Below are positions 16,813 to 24,091 of a stretch of DNA of 43,436 nucleotides, piece after piece. Every line of letters starts with the position of its first letter. The first letter of the stretch is position 1. The stretch spans positions 1-43,436 of the forward strand of contig SVJM01000003.1 in the NCBI GenBank assembly GCA_015068975.1. Direction: 5' to 3'. The notes under the pieces are model-generated. The model made no database searches and had not been told where the DNA came from. It saw only the letters and a list, made by a program, of their open reading frames with translations. Source of the stretch: Oscillospiraceae bacterium. GTDB lineage: Bacteria; Bacillota; Clostridia; UMGS1810. The position numbers and the translations under genes are program-made.

Positions 16813-17832
16813 CTATTTATTTATATGATCGTTGATTGCTTTATAAAGCTCTTCACCAATAATCCTGTGTCCTACTTTATTGAGATGACCTTCGCCAATC
16901 TCTGAATTTGCAAACCCATATGCCACCTCATATGTATTCTTATAGTGATCTACAAATTCATCTGTAACATCGACAAGAATAACATCATTCTCCGCACAGC
17001 TATCCTCAAGAACCTTCATTTGTTCAGGATCATCATCACTTTTTGCATTTTGCTGTTCCTCATAGCTGAAAGTATTGTGATGAAGGATTACAAGCTGCTT
17101 TCCGTGTTCCTTTGCCTGAGACGCCATCATTTTGACTACTTCATTCATCTTAGTAGCATATTCAACTTTATCCTGTGTTGTAGAAAGTGGCAAAGGATCC
17201 GCGCTTTTGTCCTGCAGGAAAAGTTCCTCTGTCTGCTTGACAAAAAGTCTGAGGTATGGCACTGCCACGGTTACATTGGCTGCAAAGCTCCTCGGTCCCA
17301 TCTGTTTGCGGTATTTCTGATTAAGCATACCTTCAAATTGCTCTATTGTCCATCCAAGACTCTTTGTTTCCACAATTATGTATTTTGCAGTATCAAAATG
17401 CTTTGCAACTGTCTCAAAATAACTTACCGACTGATCAAAAAAGCTTCCTGATCTTCCGATATTCAGACATTTGATATTGTTGTCGGCATTATCATCTTCT
17501 GCAAATAATTTGTCCATAACACTTGTGCATGTATTGCGGGCAGGAACATGTACTGCCTCCATATGTGAACTTCCCATAACGATAACATCAGGAGATGTAT
17601 AATCGTCATAATACACATTGTTATAACCAAGACTGTCGGTGACTCCGTATCCAAACCCCTCGCCCATATACGACCAGGCTCTGTTTGGAACAAATTTATT
17701 TTTTGTTATCAGCTCCGGCTGTGGAATTATAGGGGGCCCATTAAAATACACAAGCGAAAACGCTGAAAGAATGAAAAGGGCTAACGATCCGCTTAGTATA
17801 ACCTTAAAAATACACCCGAATGTTTTTTTCAA
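16813..17832 (-). CDS. SGNH-fold membrane-anchored protein, MBOAT partner
   Basis: This 339-residue protein has an N-terminal signal-anchor (about residues 8-25) and an extracytoplasmic SGNH-hydrolase-like domain. It carries a block I-like VIVMGSSHMEA with the nucleophile-like serine, and near the C-terminus GEGHLNKVGHRI, supplying a candidate catalytic His. The pairing of an MBOAT with such a protein is known from DltB/DltD and AlgI/AlgJ/AlgX systems, where the partner passes an acyl group to the polymer. The TTG at 17832 is chosen because AAAGGAAG lies 7 bases before it and translation then begins at the basic KKTFG end. Earlier starts at 17880 or 17916 would overlap the MBOAT gene. Confidence 0.78.
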   Translation of the reverse strand: MKKTFGCIFKVILSGSLALFILSAFSLVYFNGPPIIPQPELITKNKFVPNRAWSYMGEGFGYGVTDSLGYNNVYYDDYTSPDVIVMGSSHMEAVHVPARNTCTSVMDKLFAEDDNADNNIKCLNIGRSGSFFDQSVSYFETVAKHFDTAKYIIVETKSLGWTIEQFEGMLNQKYRKQMGPRSFAANVTVAVPYLRLFVKQTEELFLQDKSADPLPLSTTQDKVEYATKMNEVVKMMASQAKEHGKQLVILHHNTFSYEEQQNAKSDDDPEQMKVLEDSCAENDVILVDVTDEFVDHYKNTYEVAYGFANSEIGEGHLNKVGHRIIGEELYKAINDHINK

Positions 17833-17866
17833 TCCGAATCTTCCTTTCTGAAACAGTCCTTCTGAA

Positions 17867-19297
17867 TTAATAATTACCATATATAAATGGGCTTCCGCCT
17901 GTATGTGCCAAGGCAATTATAAGTCCTAAAAATACGAAGAAAATAACCTGACTTGTAAATTTATTTAAATCCATCAGAGGATAATATCCTTCTACAGGGC
18001 ACATATTATGCTTTCTTGATACAATCCCTTCTCTTTTTGACCTCACTATTGCGCAGGTCATACCAATGATATACACAATCGCCGCAAAGATAAACCAGAC
18101 AAATATCTGTGTTATACCTGCATCAAAAGATACTATTCTTCCGATAATTGTAACGGCCACATCAAAGCTTGGTGCTCTGAAGAATATCCAACAGAAGTTA
18201 ACAAACAAAAATGTAATAACTATGGATACAACATTTGAGAAAGCACCATGTTTCTTCTCAGGGCTTTTGGTGATAAGCATCCACACTTTATGTACTGCAA
18301 GAGCAACACCGTGAAGAAGTCCCCATATTATGTATGTCCAGTTGGCACCGTGCCATATGCCACCTATTACCATTGTGAGAATGAGATTTACATATGTTCT
18401 TATCTTACCCTTTCTGCTTCCGCCGAGAGATATATACAAATACTCCTGAAGCCATGAAGAAAGTGAAATATGCCATCTTTTCCACAGCTCGGTAACATTT
18501 CTTGACAAATATGGAAGGTTGAAGTTTCTCGGAAGATTGATTCCTATGATCTTCGAAATACCGATTGCCATATCCGAATATCCGGAAAAGTCAAAGTATA
18601 TCTGAAGTGAATATGCCAGTGTTGCAAGAAATACTGTCAGACTTGAAAATGCCAAGGGTGCATCATACACCTGATTTACAAATACAGAAAGTCTATCTGC
18701 CACAACAATCTTTTTGAACATACCAAAAGCAAAAATCTGGATTCCCGGAAGGAATGAGCTCCAGCCAATATTTAATTCTTTATCAACTTCATCGAAAAAG
18801 TCTCTGCTCCTCTGAATAGGACCTGAAGTGATTTTCGGAAAATATGAAACATACAGCACAACATCCAAAAATGATTTGGACTCTATCTTACCTCTTTTTA
18901 CATCCACCATATAGCTGATTGCACTGAATGAATAAAATGAAATGCCCAAAGGCAATATAAGATTAAGAAGTGTATACTCCTTACCAAAAAGATTTGCAAA
19001 GGATTCTATAAAGAAGTTTGTATATTTAAAATACGCAAGTGTCAAAATAGGAATAATTATACCAACTGCATAATACTTTTCTTTCTTTGCTACAAAATAG
19101 GTACAGAAGCTCATAGCAAAAAGAACAAGTGCAAATCTGTAATCTGCATATGCCACAAATGTATAACTTGCCACAAGAAGTATCCATTTGGTGATTTTTA
19201 TCTTTATATCGCTTTTCTTTATTACCTTATTGCACAAATAAAGCGACAAAAAAACAACTGCAAAAAAAGTAAAAAATATTAAACTTACTATCTGCAT
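17867..19297 (-). CDS. MBOAT family O-acyltransferase (AlgI/DltB-like)
   Basis: This 476-residue polytopic membrane protein is of the MBOAT family. The hallmark is GGIWHGANWTYIIWG at about residues 315-330, where His is the catalytic residue. SYMVDVKRG and SGPIQRSRDF earlier in the chain are also typical. It should move an acyl (usually acetyl) group from cytoplasm to the outer face for transfer to the glycan, with the SGNH protein encoded directly downstream. This is the first gene of the operon, 146 bases after the -35/-10 promoter near 19450-19478, with AAGGAG before the ATG. Confidence 0.93.
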   Translation of the reverse strand: MQIVSLIFFTFFAVVFLSLYLCNKVIKKSDIKIKITKWILLVASYTFVAYADYRFALVLFAMSFCTYFVAKKEKYYAVGIIIPILTLAYFKYTNFFIESFANLFGKEYTLLNLILPLGISFYSFSAISYMVDVKRGKIESKSFLDVVLYVSYFPKITSGPIQRSRDFFDEVDKELNIGWSSFLPGIQIFAFGMFKKIVVADRLSVFVNQVYDAPLAFSSLTVFLATLAYSLQIYFDFSGYSDMAIGISKIIGINLPRNFNLPYLSRNVTELWKRWHISLSSWLQEYLYISLGGSRKGKIRTYVNLILTMVIGGIWHGANWTYIIWGLLHGVALAVHKVWMLITKSPEKKHGAFSNVVSIVITFLFVNFCWIFFRAPSFDVAVTIIGRIVSFDAGITQIFVWFIFAAIVYIIGMTCAIVRSKREGIVSRKHNMCPVEGYYPLMDLNKFTSQVIFFVFLGLIIALAHTGGSPFIYGNY

Positions 19298-19632
19298 CCT
19301 GTTTTCTCCTTTTCACATCTGACATTACAAAAATCAAAGTATAACCATATCATTTTTTTAAAAAAGCGACTTTTGCCTTGTGTATATTTTTAAGCAATAA
19401 TGATTTATAATAGAATAAATCTACAAAATACTCGCAAGTATACGTATACATTATACTACTATGCATCGCGGTTGTCAACAAGGGTTGCTCATTTCTCAAT
19501 GAAACTTTCACAAAAAAACAGTATGGATCAATTACATTTTTGTAGATTATATCTAATTTATATTAATTAAATGTTAAAAATTAACTATTTTTACCTAATT
19601 TTTACCAAAATTTTACAAGTTTGATTAATTTT
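19298..19632. other. Regulatory gap upstream of the polysaccharide operon
   Basis: A gene-free, very AT-rich stretch. It holds the operon promoter (19450-19478), a palindrome at the start site (19438-19449) and a long 5' untranslated leader. The part beyond 19480 shows A/T runs but no second clear promoter or riboswitch. Confidence 0.7.
19438..19478 (-). promoter_or_regulatory. Consensus sigma-A promoter with overlapping palindrome
   Basis: On the minus strand TTGACA (19478-19473) and TATAAT (19455-19450) are separated by exactly 17 bases, a perfect consensus. The perfect palindrome GTATACGTATAC occupies 19449-19438, immediately downstream of the -10 and across the likely transcription start (about 19443). 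It could be an operator or simply an AT-rich start region. This promoter reads toward the MBOAT gene and the whole polysaccharide operon. Confidence 0.85.
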
Positions 19633-19678
19633 AAAAAAAGACTGCAGTAATTTGATTATAAATCTTACTACTACAGTC
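19633..19678 (-). terminator. Terminator of the QueC-like gene
   Basis: On the minus strand GACTGTAGTA (19678-19669) pairs with TACTGCAGTC (19649-19640), with one G-U pair, and is followed by seven T. It lies just after the stop at 19690 and separates this gene from the polysaccharide operon. Confidence 0.8.
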
Positions 19679-19689
19679 AATTAAATCTA

Positions 19690-20484
19690 TTATTCTTTTA
19701 TAAACATTCTGTAAATCTTTCTGTATTGTCTACCTATGAACTTACCGTATTTTTTGTCGAATTCAGTGATCATCTTACAACGTTCCTGAGCTTCTTTGGA
19801 AAGCATAAATTCCATACCCGAATCATACTTGGTATGACAAGGGCTACAAAAGCCGCAAGGTTTTCCGTTGATAGGCTTATGACAAAACCAGATGTTTTCC
19901 ATAACATCCTCATATCCCCACTCCTTGATATTCTCAAGCATTTCCACTTCTGTGGTCTCAAATATAGGAAGGGTAATATTTCCAAGAGCAGCCATCAGAT
20001 ATTCATCCGAAACTTCTTTCTTCACCTGATAACCATGAGGTCCTAATTCAAGCTCACCATGATCTTTAATGATCTTTCTTGTAGGCATATACCCCTTTGT
20101 AACCTTCTCTATACACATTTCTATACCGGGATACATTGTTGCAACACGAGCAGTCCAGTCATGCTGCTCTCCCCATCCGTAAGTCTTTCTGAGGTTTTTT
20201 ATCTTTTTAGAGATATCTTTATTCTTAGGGATATCCTTGACCTTTATAATCTTAATCGGAAGAATCTCCCCCTGAGTTTCTTCTCTTTCATTAAGCATAT
20301 TTGTAATCTTTTCGATAGATTGCAATTCTCTTTCGCAACTGCTTCTGTCCTCATCCAGAACATATATAGGCTGTACAGTAACTTTTTGTCTGGAAAGCTC
20401 TACCACACGGTATGTAGAATCCCAACCACCTGTCCAGAATATTGCAATAGGTCCTTCGATCTTGCTTACATCTACGATATTCAT
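19690..20484 (-). CDS. QueC-like ATP pyrophosphatase (PP-loop protein), function unknown
   Basis: This 264-residue protein has an N-type PP-loop near the start (IFWTGGWDSTY, residues 15-25; TGGWDS stands for the usual SGGxDS). It also has four cysteines C201, C210, C213 and C216 arranged like the zinc site of QueC (7-cyano-7-deazaguanine synthase). These enzymes adenylate a carboxylate or amide through ATP-to-AMP chemistry. The rest of the chain is not typical QueC and no queuosine genes (queD, queE, queF) are nearby. It has its own promoter and terminator, so it is monocistronic. It could modify a nucleobase or another small acid; a link to the neighbouring polysaccharide locus is possible but unproven. 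Confidence 0.72.
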   Translation of the reverse strand: MNIVDVSKIEGPIAIFWTGGWDSTYRVVELSRQKVTVQPIYVLDEDRSSCERELQSIEKITNMLNEREETQGEILPIKIIKVKDIPKNKDISKKIKNLRKTYGWGEQHDWTARVATMYPGIEMCIEKVTKGYMPTRKIIKDHGELELGPHGYQVKKEVSDEYLMAALGNITLPIFETTEVEMLENIKEWGYEDVMENIWFCHKPINGKPCGFCSPCHTKYDSGMEFMLSKEAQERCKMITEFDKKYGKFIGRQYRKIYRMFIKE

Positions 20485-20531
20485 AATAAACTCCTTAGCT
20501 TTTATTTTTCAAAGATGTATTTCCTCATTTA

Positions 20532-20560
20532 AGTATAATACAATTTTTTTATTATTTCAA
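20532..20560 (-). promoter_or_regulatory. Promoter of the QueC-like gene
   Basis: TTGAAA (20560-20555) and TATACT (20537-20532) with a 17-base spacer on the minus strand, about 48 bases before the ATG. An AAGGAG ribosome site precedes the start codon. Confidence 0.72.
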
Positions 20561-20612
20561 GTATTTTGTAAACATATTTTTACAATCATCTATGCAGGTA
20601 TATATGTCTTAA

Positions 20613-20650
20613 CAAAAAACAACCCCTCGCAAGATATCCTTGCAAGGGGT
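20613..20650 (-). terminator. Terminator of the rpsF-ssb-rpsR operon
   Basis: On the minus strand ACCCCTTGCAAG (20650-20639) pairs with CTTGCGAGGGGT (20633-20622) around a 5-base loop, with one U-G wobble, and TGTTTTTTG follows. It is 22 bases after the rpsR stop. Confidence 0.9.
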
Positions 20651-20671
20651 ATGATACCAAATGTATTAATA

Positions 20672-20908
20672 TCAGTCTGATGTGTAAGGCAAAAGGGCAA
20701 TATGTCTTGCTCTCTTGATAGCAACAGTAAGCTGTCTCTGGTGCTTAGCACATGTGCCGCTGATTCTTCTAGGAAGAATCTTTGCTCTTTCAGAAACGTA
20801 CTTTCTGAGTTTTGCTATATCCTTGTAATCAATTTCCTGTACTTTGTCTGCACAGAACTGACATACTTTCTTTTTTGGTCTTTTTCTGTATGCTCTTTCT
20901 TCAGCCAT
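20672..20908 (-). CDS. rpsR: 30S ribosomal protein S18
   Basis: This 78-residue bS18 is full length. The core [20 protein letters not shown] and the C-terminal RHIALLPYT are diagnostic. It keeps zinc-type cysteines (VCQFC at residues 15-19 and TCAKH near 52), so it is the C+ form. It binds 16S rRNA as a dimer with S6, whose gene begins this operon. It starts 33 bases after ssb with a strong AGGAGG site, and a terminator follows. Confidence 0.98.
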   Translation of the reverse strand: MAEERAYRKRPKKKVCQFCADKVQEIDYKDIAKLRKYVSERAKILPRRISGTCAKHQRQLTVAIKRARHIALLPYTSD

Positions 20909-20941
20909 TTCTATAAACCTCCTTTAATCATTAACACTAAA

Positions 20942-21358
20942 TCAGAATGGCAAATCGTCATCTGCCGGAATAGGCATAAGACCTGCATCTGCTCCGAAAT
21001 CTGCAGTAGTATTCTGAATAGGTGCGCTTGTGGAAGCATCGGAAGAAGACTTGCTGTCTGCAAAATATGCCTCATCTACCAAAACATCTGTTGTGTAGTG
21101 AGTCTGTCCATCCTTTTCGTATCTGCCGGTCTGAAGTGATCCGACAACACCCATCATTCTGCCCTTTGCAAAATACTTTGCAACGAACTCTGCAGTATTT
21201 CTCCATGCAACACAGTTGATGAAGTCTGCATTCTGCTGACCCTCTTTTGCAAAACGTCTGTTCACTGCCAATGAAAAGCTGCAAACATTTACTCCTGATG
21301 GAGTAGTTCTCAGTTCAGGGTCTCTTGTAAGTCTGCCGAGCAATATTACTTTATTCAT
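20942..21358 (-). CDS. ssb: Single-stranded DNA-binding protein
   Basis: This 138-residue protein has an N-terminal OB fold (MNKVILLGRLTRDPELR, then FSLAVNRR and FINCVAWRNTAEF) covering about residues 1-105. A low-complexity Ser/Thr/Asp tail ends in DDDLPF, the acidic tip that recruits replication and repair proteins. Its place between rpsF and rpsR is the usual Firmicutes order. It protects single-stranded DNA during replication and repair. Confidence 0.98.
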   Translation of the reverse strand: MNKVILLGRLTRDPELRTTPSGVNVCSFSLAVNRRFAKEGQQNADFINCVAWRNTAEFVAKYFAKGRMMGVVGSLQTGRYEKDGQTHYTTDVLVDEAYFADSKSSSDASTSAPIQNTTADFGADAGLMPIPADDDLPF

Positions 21359-21377
21359 TCTACATCATCCTCCGTAA

Positions 21378-21668
21378 TTACTTTCTTACAGTGATAGTTC
21401 TAAGGATTCCGTCAGTGATGTTGTAAACTCTATCCAATTCCTTAATAAATTCAGGCTCAGATTCGAAGTTTATCAATGTGTAATATCCTTCTGTTCTGTC
21501 TTCGATAGGATAAGCTAATCTCATCTTGCCCCAATCATCAACAGATTCAACCTTACAAGACTCAGCAATCATAGTTTTGAACTTTTCTACCAAAGCTGTA
21601 ACTGCTTCTTCACCTATTGTTGTGTCAACAATAAAGATGGTTTCGTACTTGTTTAAAATTTTATCCAT
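21378..21668 (-). CDS. rpsF: 30S ribosomal protein S6
   Basis: This 96-residue bS6 has the conserved N-terminus KYETIFIVDTT and later WGKMRLAYPIEDRTEGYY. It binds the 16S rRNA platform with S18. The ATG at 21668 is used because GGGAGG lies 7 bases upstream. A GTG three codons earlier overlaps that ribosome site and is unlikely. It is first in the rpsF-ssb-rpsR operon and is probably autoregulated by the S6:S18 complex through the leader. Confidence 0.97.
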   Translation of the reverse strand: MDKILNKYETIFIVDTTIGEEAVTALVEKFKTMIAESCKVESVDDWGKMRLAYPIEDRTEGYYTLINFESEPEFIKELDRVYNITDGILRTITVRK

Positions 21669-21737
21669 TATATTCACCTCCCTTTGGACTTTGGCCCTTA
21701 AAAAACTTTAAGAGCAAGGAGTTGACCATAGGTCAAC
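21669..21737 (-). promoter_or_regulatory. rpsF leader with 5' hairpins
   Basis: The transcript should begin near 21737. There GTTGACC and GGTCAAC (21737-21731 and 21727-21721) form a hairpin with a 3-base loop at the extreme 5' end. A second CTTAAA/TTTAAG hairpin follows, then the ribosome site. S6:S18 autoregulatory leaders are known upstream of rpsF. The match to that motif here was not verified. Confidence 0.45.
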
Positions 21738-21743
21738 AGATGT

Positions 21744-21772
21744 ATTATACATCGGAAGAAATCATTTGTCAA
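21744..21772 (-). promoter_or_regulatory. Consensus sigma-A promoter of rpsF-ssb-rpsR
   Basis: TTGACA (21772-21767) and TATAAT (21749-21744) separated by 17 bases on the minus strand, both exact consensus. Start of transcription is expected at about 21737. Confidence 0.9.
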
Positions 21773-22023
21773 GGATTTTTTTGTGAAAACAAAACTTGTC
21801 AAAATGGAGTACGTAAAGCTGTCGAATAATTATCCACACCAAGTTAACTGACATATCCGTCGTCATTCTGAGCAAGGTCGAAGAATCTGACGGATAAATA
21901 TACCCACCTTTTGCAGATGTTTCGACTACCCTCAACATGACAGCAAAAGGTGAAGATACCTGCCACAGATACGCTCTGTAATCATCAACCATCCGATACA
22001 TTTTTGCAAATCCGAATCAATAT
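21773..22023. other. Intergenic gap with paired repeat hairpins
   Basis: No gene is seen between rpsF's promoter and the DUF4886 gene. The gap holds the paired GTCATTC hairpins (21854-21952). A short frame at 21762-22001 runs through these repeats without a ribosome site. Confidence 0.6.
21854..21952. repeat. Paired hairpins carrying GTCATTC/AACATGAC cores
   Basis: Hairpin A: arms TATCCGTC (21854-21861) and GACGGATA (21889-21896) enclose a core starting GTCATTCTGAGC and ending GAAGAATCT. Hairpin B: arms CACCTTTTGC (21905-21914) and GCAAAAGGTG (21943-21952) enclose the inverse core, AGATGTTTCGAC to CAACATGAC. The two cores are imperfect inverse copies while the two stems are unrelated. The core type is widespread between bacterial genes. 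It lies downstream of the DUF4886 gene and could act as its transcript end. Confidence 0.75.
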
Positions 22024-22752
22024 TTACATTTCGTCAACGACTTTCTGAATCAATACAACTGTTTCTTCAGGGATTTCCTCGTCGAAGTCACGAAATGTAT
22101 TGCCGGTTGCTTTATTTCCTGTAAGGCGTTTGTACCAGAGAAGTCCCAAAGCATATCTTCCAAGGCCCAATGATGCATGGAATTCGTCTCTGTGAAGCTC
22201 ATCATTTGAAATACCAGCTTCTATAAGCTTCTGAAAAAGTGTGCCTGATTCTATATAAAGGTCAGCACCCACATCTTTAAAAAGCTTCTGATAGGACTCA
22301 CGTATATCCTTATACATTTCTTCTCTTTTTTCGTATTTTCCGCCATTTACATTATGAAGCTTTGTACTGTCTTCCTTATATGCCCATGTTTCGTGGACTG
22401 TAAGGCAAGTCTTTGGCACACATTCTCTCACATGGTCGCAAAGTGCATCTGCATATGGCTGATATGTATCATAGTCCGGAGAAAATGCACTTGCCTGCTG
22501 AATGGTAACATAGTCCCACTCATTTGAAAGAAGCACTTCTGTCATAGTCACTCTTACGCCTGTGGATTTACCGTTGAAGCCAAGGGTATAATCCTTCGCA
22601 TCACTCATAAAGTTTCTGAAATGCTTATAAAAGAAGCATCCGCCTATCATAAGATTTGCCACATTGATGTCTTCCTTGTCCGCTCTGGCAATCTGATGAA
22701 GATACCTTGAAGCATCTTCAGAAAAACTGTTTCCTATACACAATACTCTCAT
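22024..22752 (-). CDS. DUF4886 family SGNH-like protein
   Basis: This 242-residue protein begins MRVLCIGNSFSEDASRYL. GNSFS serves as block I of an SGNH-hydrolase-like fold, and the late HRDEFHASLGLGRYALG supplies the D-x2-H pair. These are hallmarks of DUF4886 (PF16227), found in gut Bacteroidetes and Clostridia and thought to be esterase-like. No signal peptide is visible, so it is probably cytoplasmic. It starts 16 bases after the LRR gene and is likely co-transcribed with it. Possible role: deacylation of a carbohydrate or related ester; substrate unknown. Confidence 0.82.
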   Translation of the reverse strand: MRVLCIGNSFSEDASRYLHQIARADKEDINVANLMIGGCFFYKHFRNFMSDAKDYTLGFNGKSTGVRVTMTEVLLSNEWDYVTIQQASAFSPDYDTYQPYADALCDHVRECVPKTCLTVHETWAYKEDSTKLHNVNGGKYEKREEMYKDIRESYQKLFKDVGADLYIESGTLFQKLIEAGISNDELHRDEFHASLGLGRYALGLLWYKRLTGNKATGNTFRDFDEEIPEETVVLIQKVVDEM

Positions 22753-22768
22753 TTTTGATCTCCTTTAT

Positions 22769-24010
22769 TTAGTTTGCTTTTACTACTTTTACTGTTTCGC
22801 AATTATCAAATGCATTTGGGTCCACTGTGACACTTTTGCTCTTTATTTCCACGTTTTCAAGTGCATGACAGTCAAGAAATGCCCATTTGTGGATTTTTTG
22901 TACATTTTCGGGTATTATTACATCCTGAAGTGATGCACAATAATAAAACATCTTAGGATGGATATCTGTAACAGATTTTGGAAGGACTATTCTCTTTGCA
23001 TTAAGGCAAAGTGCAAATGTTCCCTCTTTGTCACCGTCAGGAAAATAGTCTATCGTCTGGACACTTTCAGGAATGTCAATGCTCTCAATAGATGCACAAT
23101 ATGCAAACGCCTGCTTACCTATCCGTGTAACCGAGTCGGGAATACGGATGCTCTCAAGCTTTTTGCATCCAAAAAACAATCTGTCACCAATCTCTGTTAT
23201 ACCCTGAGGTATATTAACACTTGTTAATGAGCTGCAGCCTTCAAACACACCACAGCCTTCATATATAACATTTCCGTTTTCGTCTGTTCTGACGCAGTCA
23301 ATCTCTGTAACTGTAGAAGGCAGCTTTACCTTCTGCAATTGCTGACAGTTTAAGAATGCACCTGTTCTGACAGCGGTCATTCCTTCCTCAAAGGATATAC
23401 TCTTTAAGCTTTTGCAATTGGCAAATGCCATCTGACCTATGGAATTTACACTACCGGGCACTGTAACAGTCTGAAGAGATGTACAGTTTGCAAAGGTACA
23501 CTCGTTTATCATATCCACGCCTTCAGGTATATTTATGCCCACAATAGACTCACAACCATAAAAGGCGTACTTACCTATAAACGAAACTGAATCCGGCAGA
23601 ATAAGCTGCATATTTTTGCACTGAGAAAAGGAATAATGCCCTATATATGAAACTGACCGTGGTAATACCACTTCTTTAAGATTGGTGCAACCATTGAATG
23701 CTCCATCTTCTACAGTAGTCAACCCTTCCTCTATATAGACACTTTCCAGATCTTTTCTTTTTTCAAAAGCGGCAACACCGATTTTTACCACTTTTCTGCC
23801 AAAGATACGCTTCGGAATATGGACATCTTTGCCTTTGCCGGTATAGCGTGCAATTTCGCCGGTGATAATATTGAATTCATAATTACTTCCCGATCCTGAC
23901 AGATATCTGATACTACAAAGCAACGAAAGTCCGAGAAGGATTATTACAGATAAACAAATAATCATCTTAATTCCGGCTTTGCTCTTCAAATAATTCAGTA
24001 TATTCTTCAT
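22769..24010 (-). CDS. BspA-type leucine-rich repeat surface protein
   Basis: This 413-residue protein has one N-terminal transmembrane anchor (about residues 15-32: MIICLSVIILLGLSLLC) and then roughly ten to twelve BspA/LRR_5 repeats. The repeat pattern is IGxxAFxxCxxLxxIxIPxSVTxI. Such proteins display a beta-solenoid outside the cell and mediate adhesion or binding. The ATG at 24010 is preferred because AGAGG precedes it by 10 bases; the earlier ATG at 24040 lacks a site. One insert (VRTDENGNVIYEGCG) interrupts the repeats near residue 235. There is no sorting signal, so it is anchored only by the N-terminal helix. Confidence 0.87.
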   Translation of the reverse strand: MKNILNYLKSKAGIKMIICLSVIILLGLSLLCSIRYLSGSGSNYEFNIITGEIARYTGKGKDVHIPKRIFGRKVVKIGVAAFEKRKDLESVYIEEGLTTVEDGAFNGCTNLKEVVLPRSVSYIGHYSFSQCKNMQLILPDSVSFIGKYAFYGCESIVGINIPEGVDMINECTFANCTSLQTVTVPGSVNSIGQMAFANCKSLKSISFEEGMTAVRTGAFLNCQQLQKVKLPSTVTEIDCVRTDENGNVIYEGCGVFEGCSSLTSVNIPQGITEIGDRLFFGCKKLESIRIPDSVTRIGKQAFAYCASIESIDIPESVQTIDYFPDGDKEGTFALCLNAKRIVLPKSVTDIHPKMFYYCASLQDVIIPENVQKIHKWAFLDCHALENVEIKSKSVTVDPNAFDNCETVKVVKAN

Positions 24011-24044
24011 ACACATCAATCCTCTTAAGATATTTCCCATTTTT

Positions 24045-24077
24045 TGAGAAAAAGGCGGTGAAAATCAACACCGCCTT
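24045..24077 (-). terminator. Terminator after rpoD
   Basis: On the minus strand AAGGCGGTG (24077-24069) pairs perfectly with CACCGCCTT (24060-24052) around an 8-base loop, followed by TTTCTC. It ends the flavodoxin-dgt-dnaG-rpoD run. Confidence 0.9.
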
Positions 24078-24091
24078 AATAATATTTTGTA

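Noticed and set aside
16945-17451. 168-residue plus-strand protein
   Set aside because: Shadow of the SGNH-fold gene.
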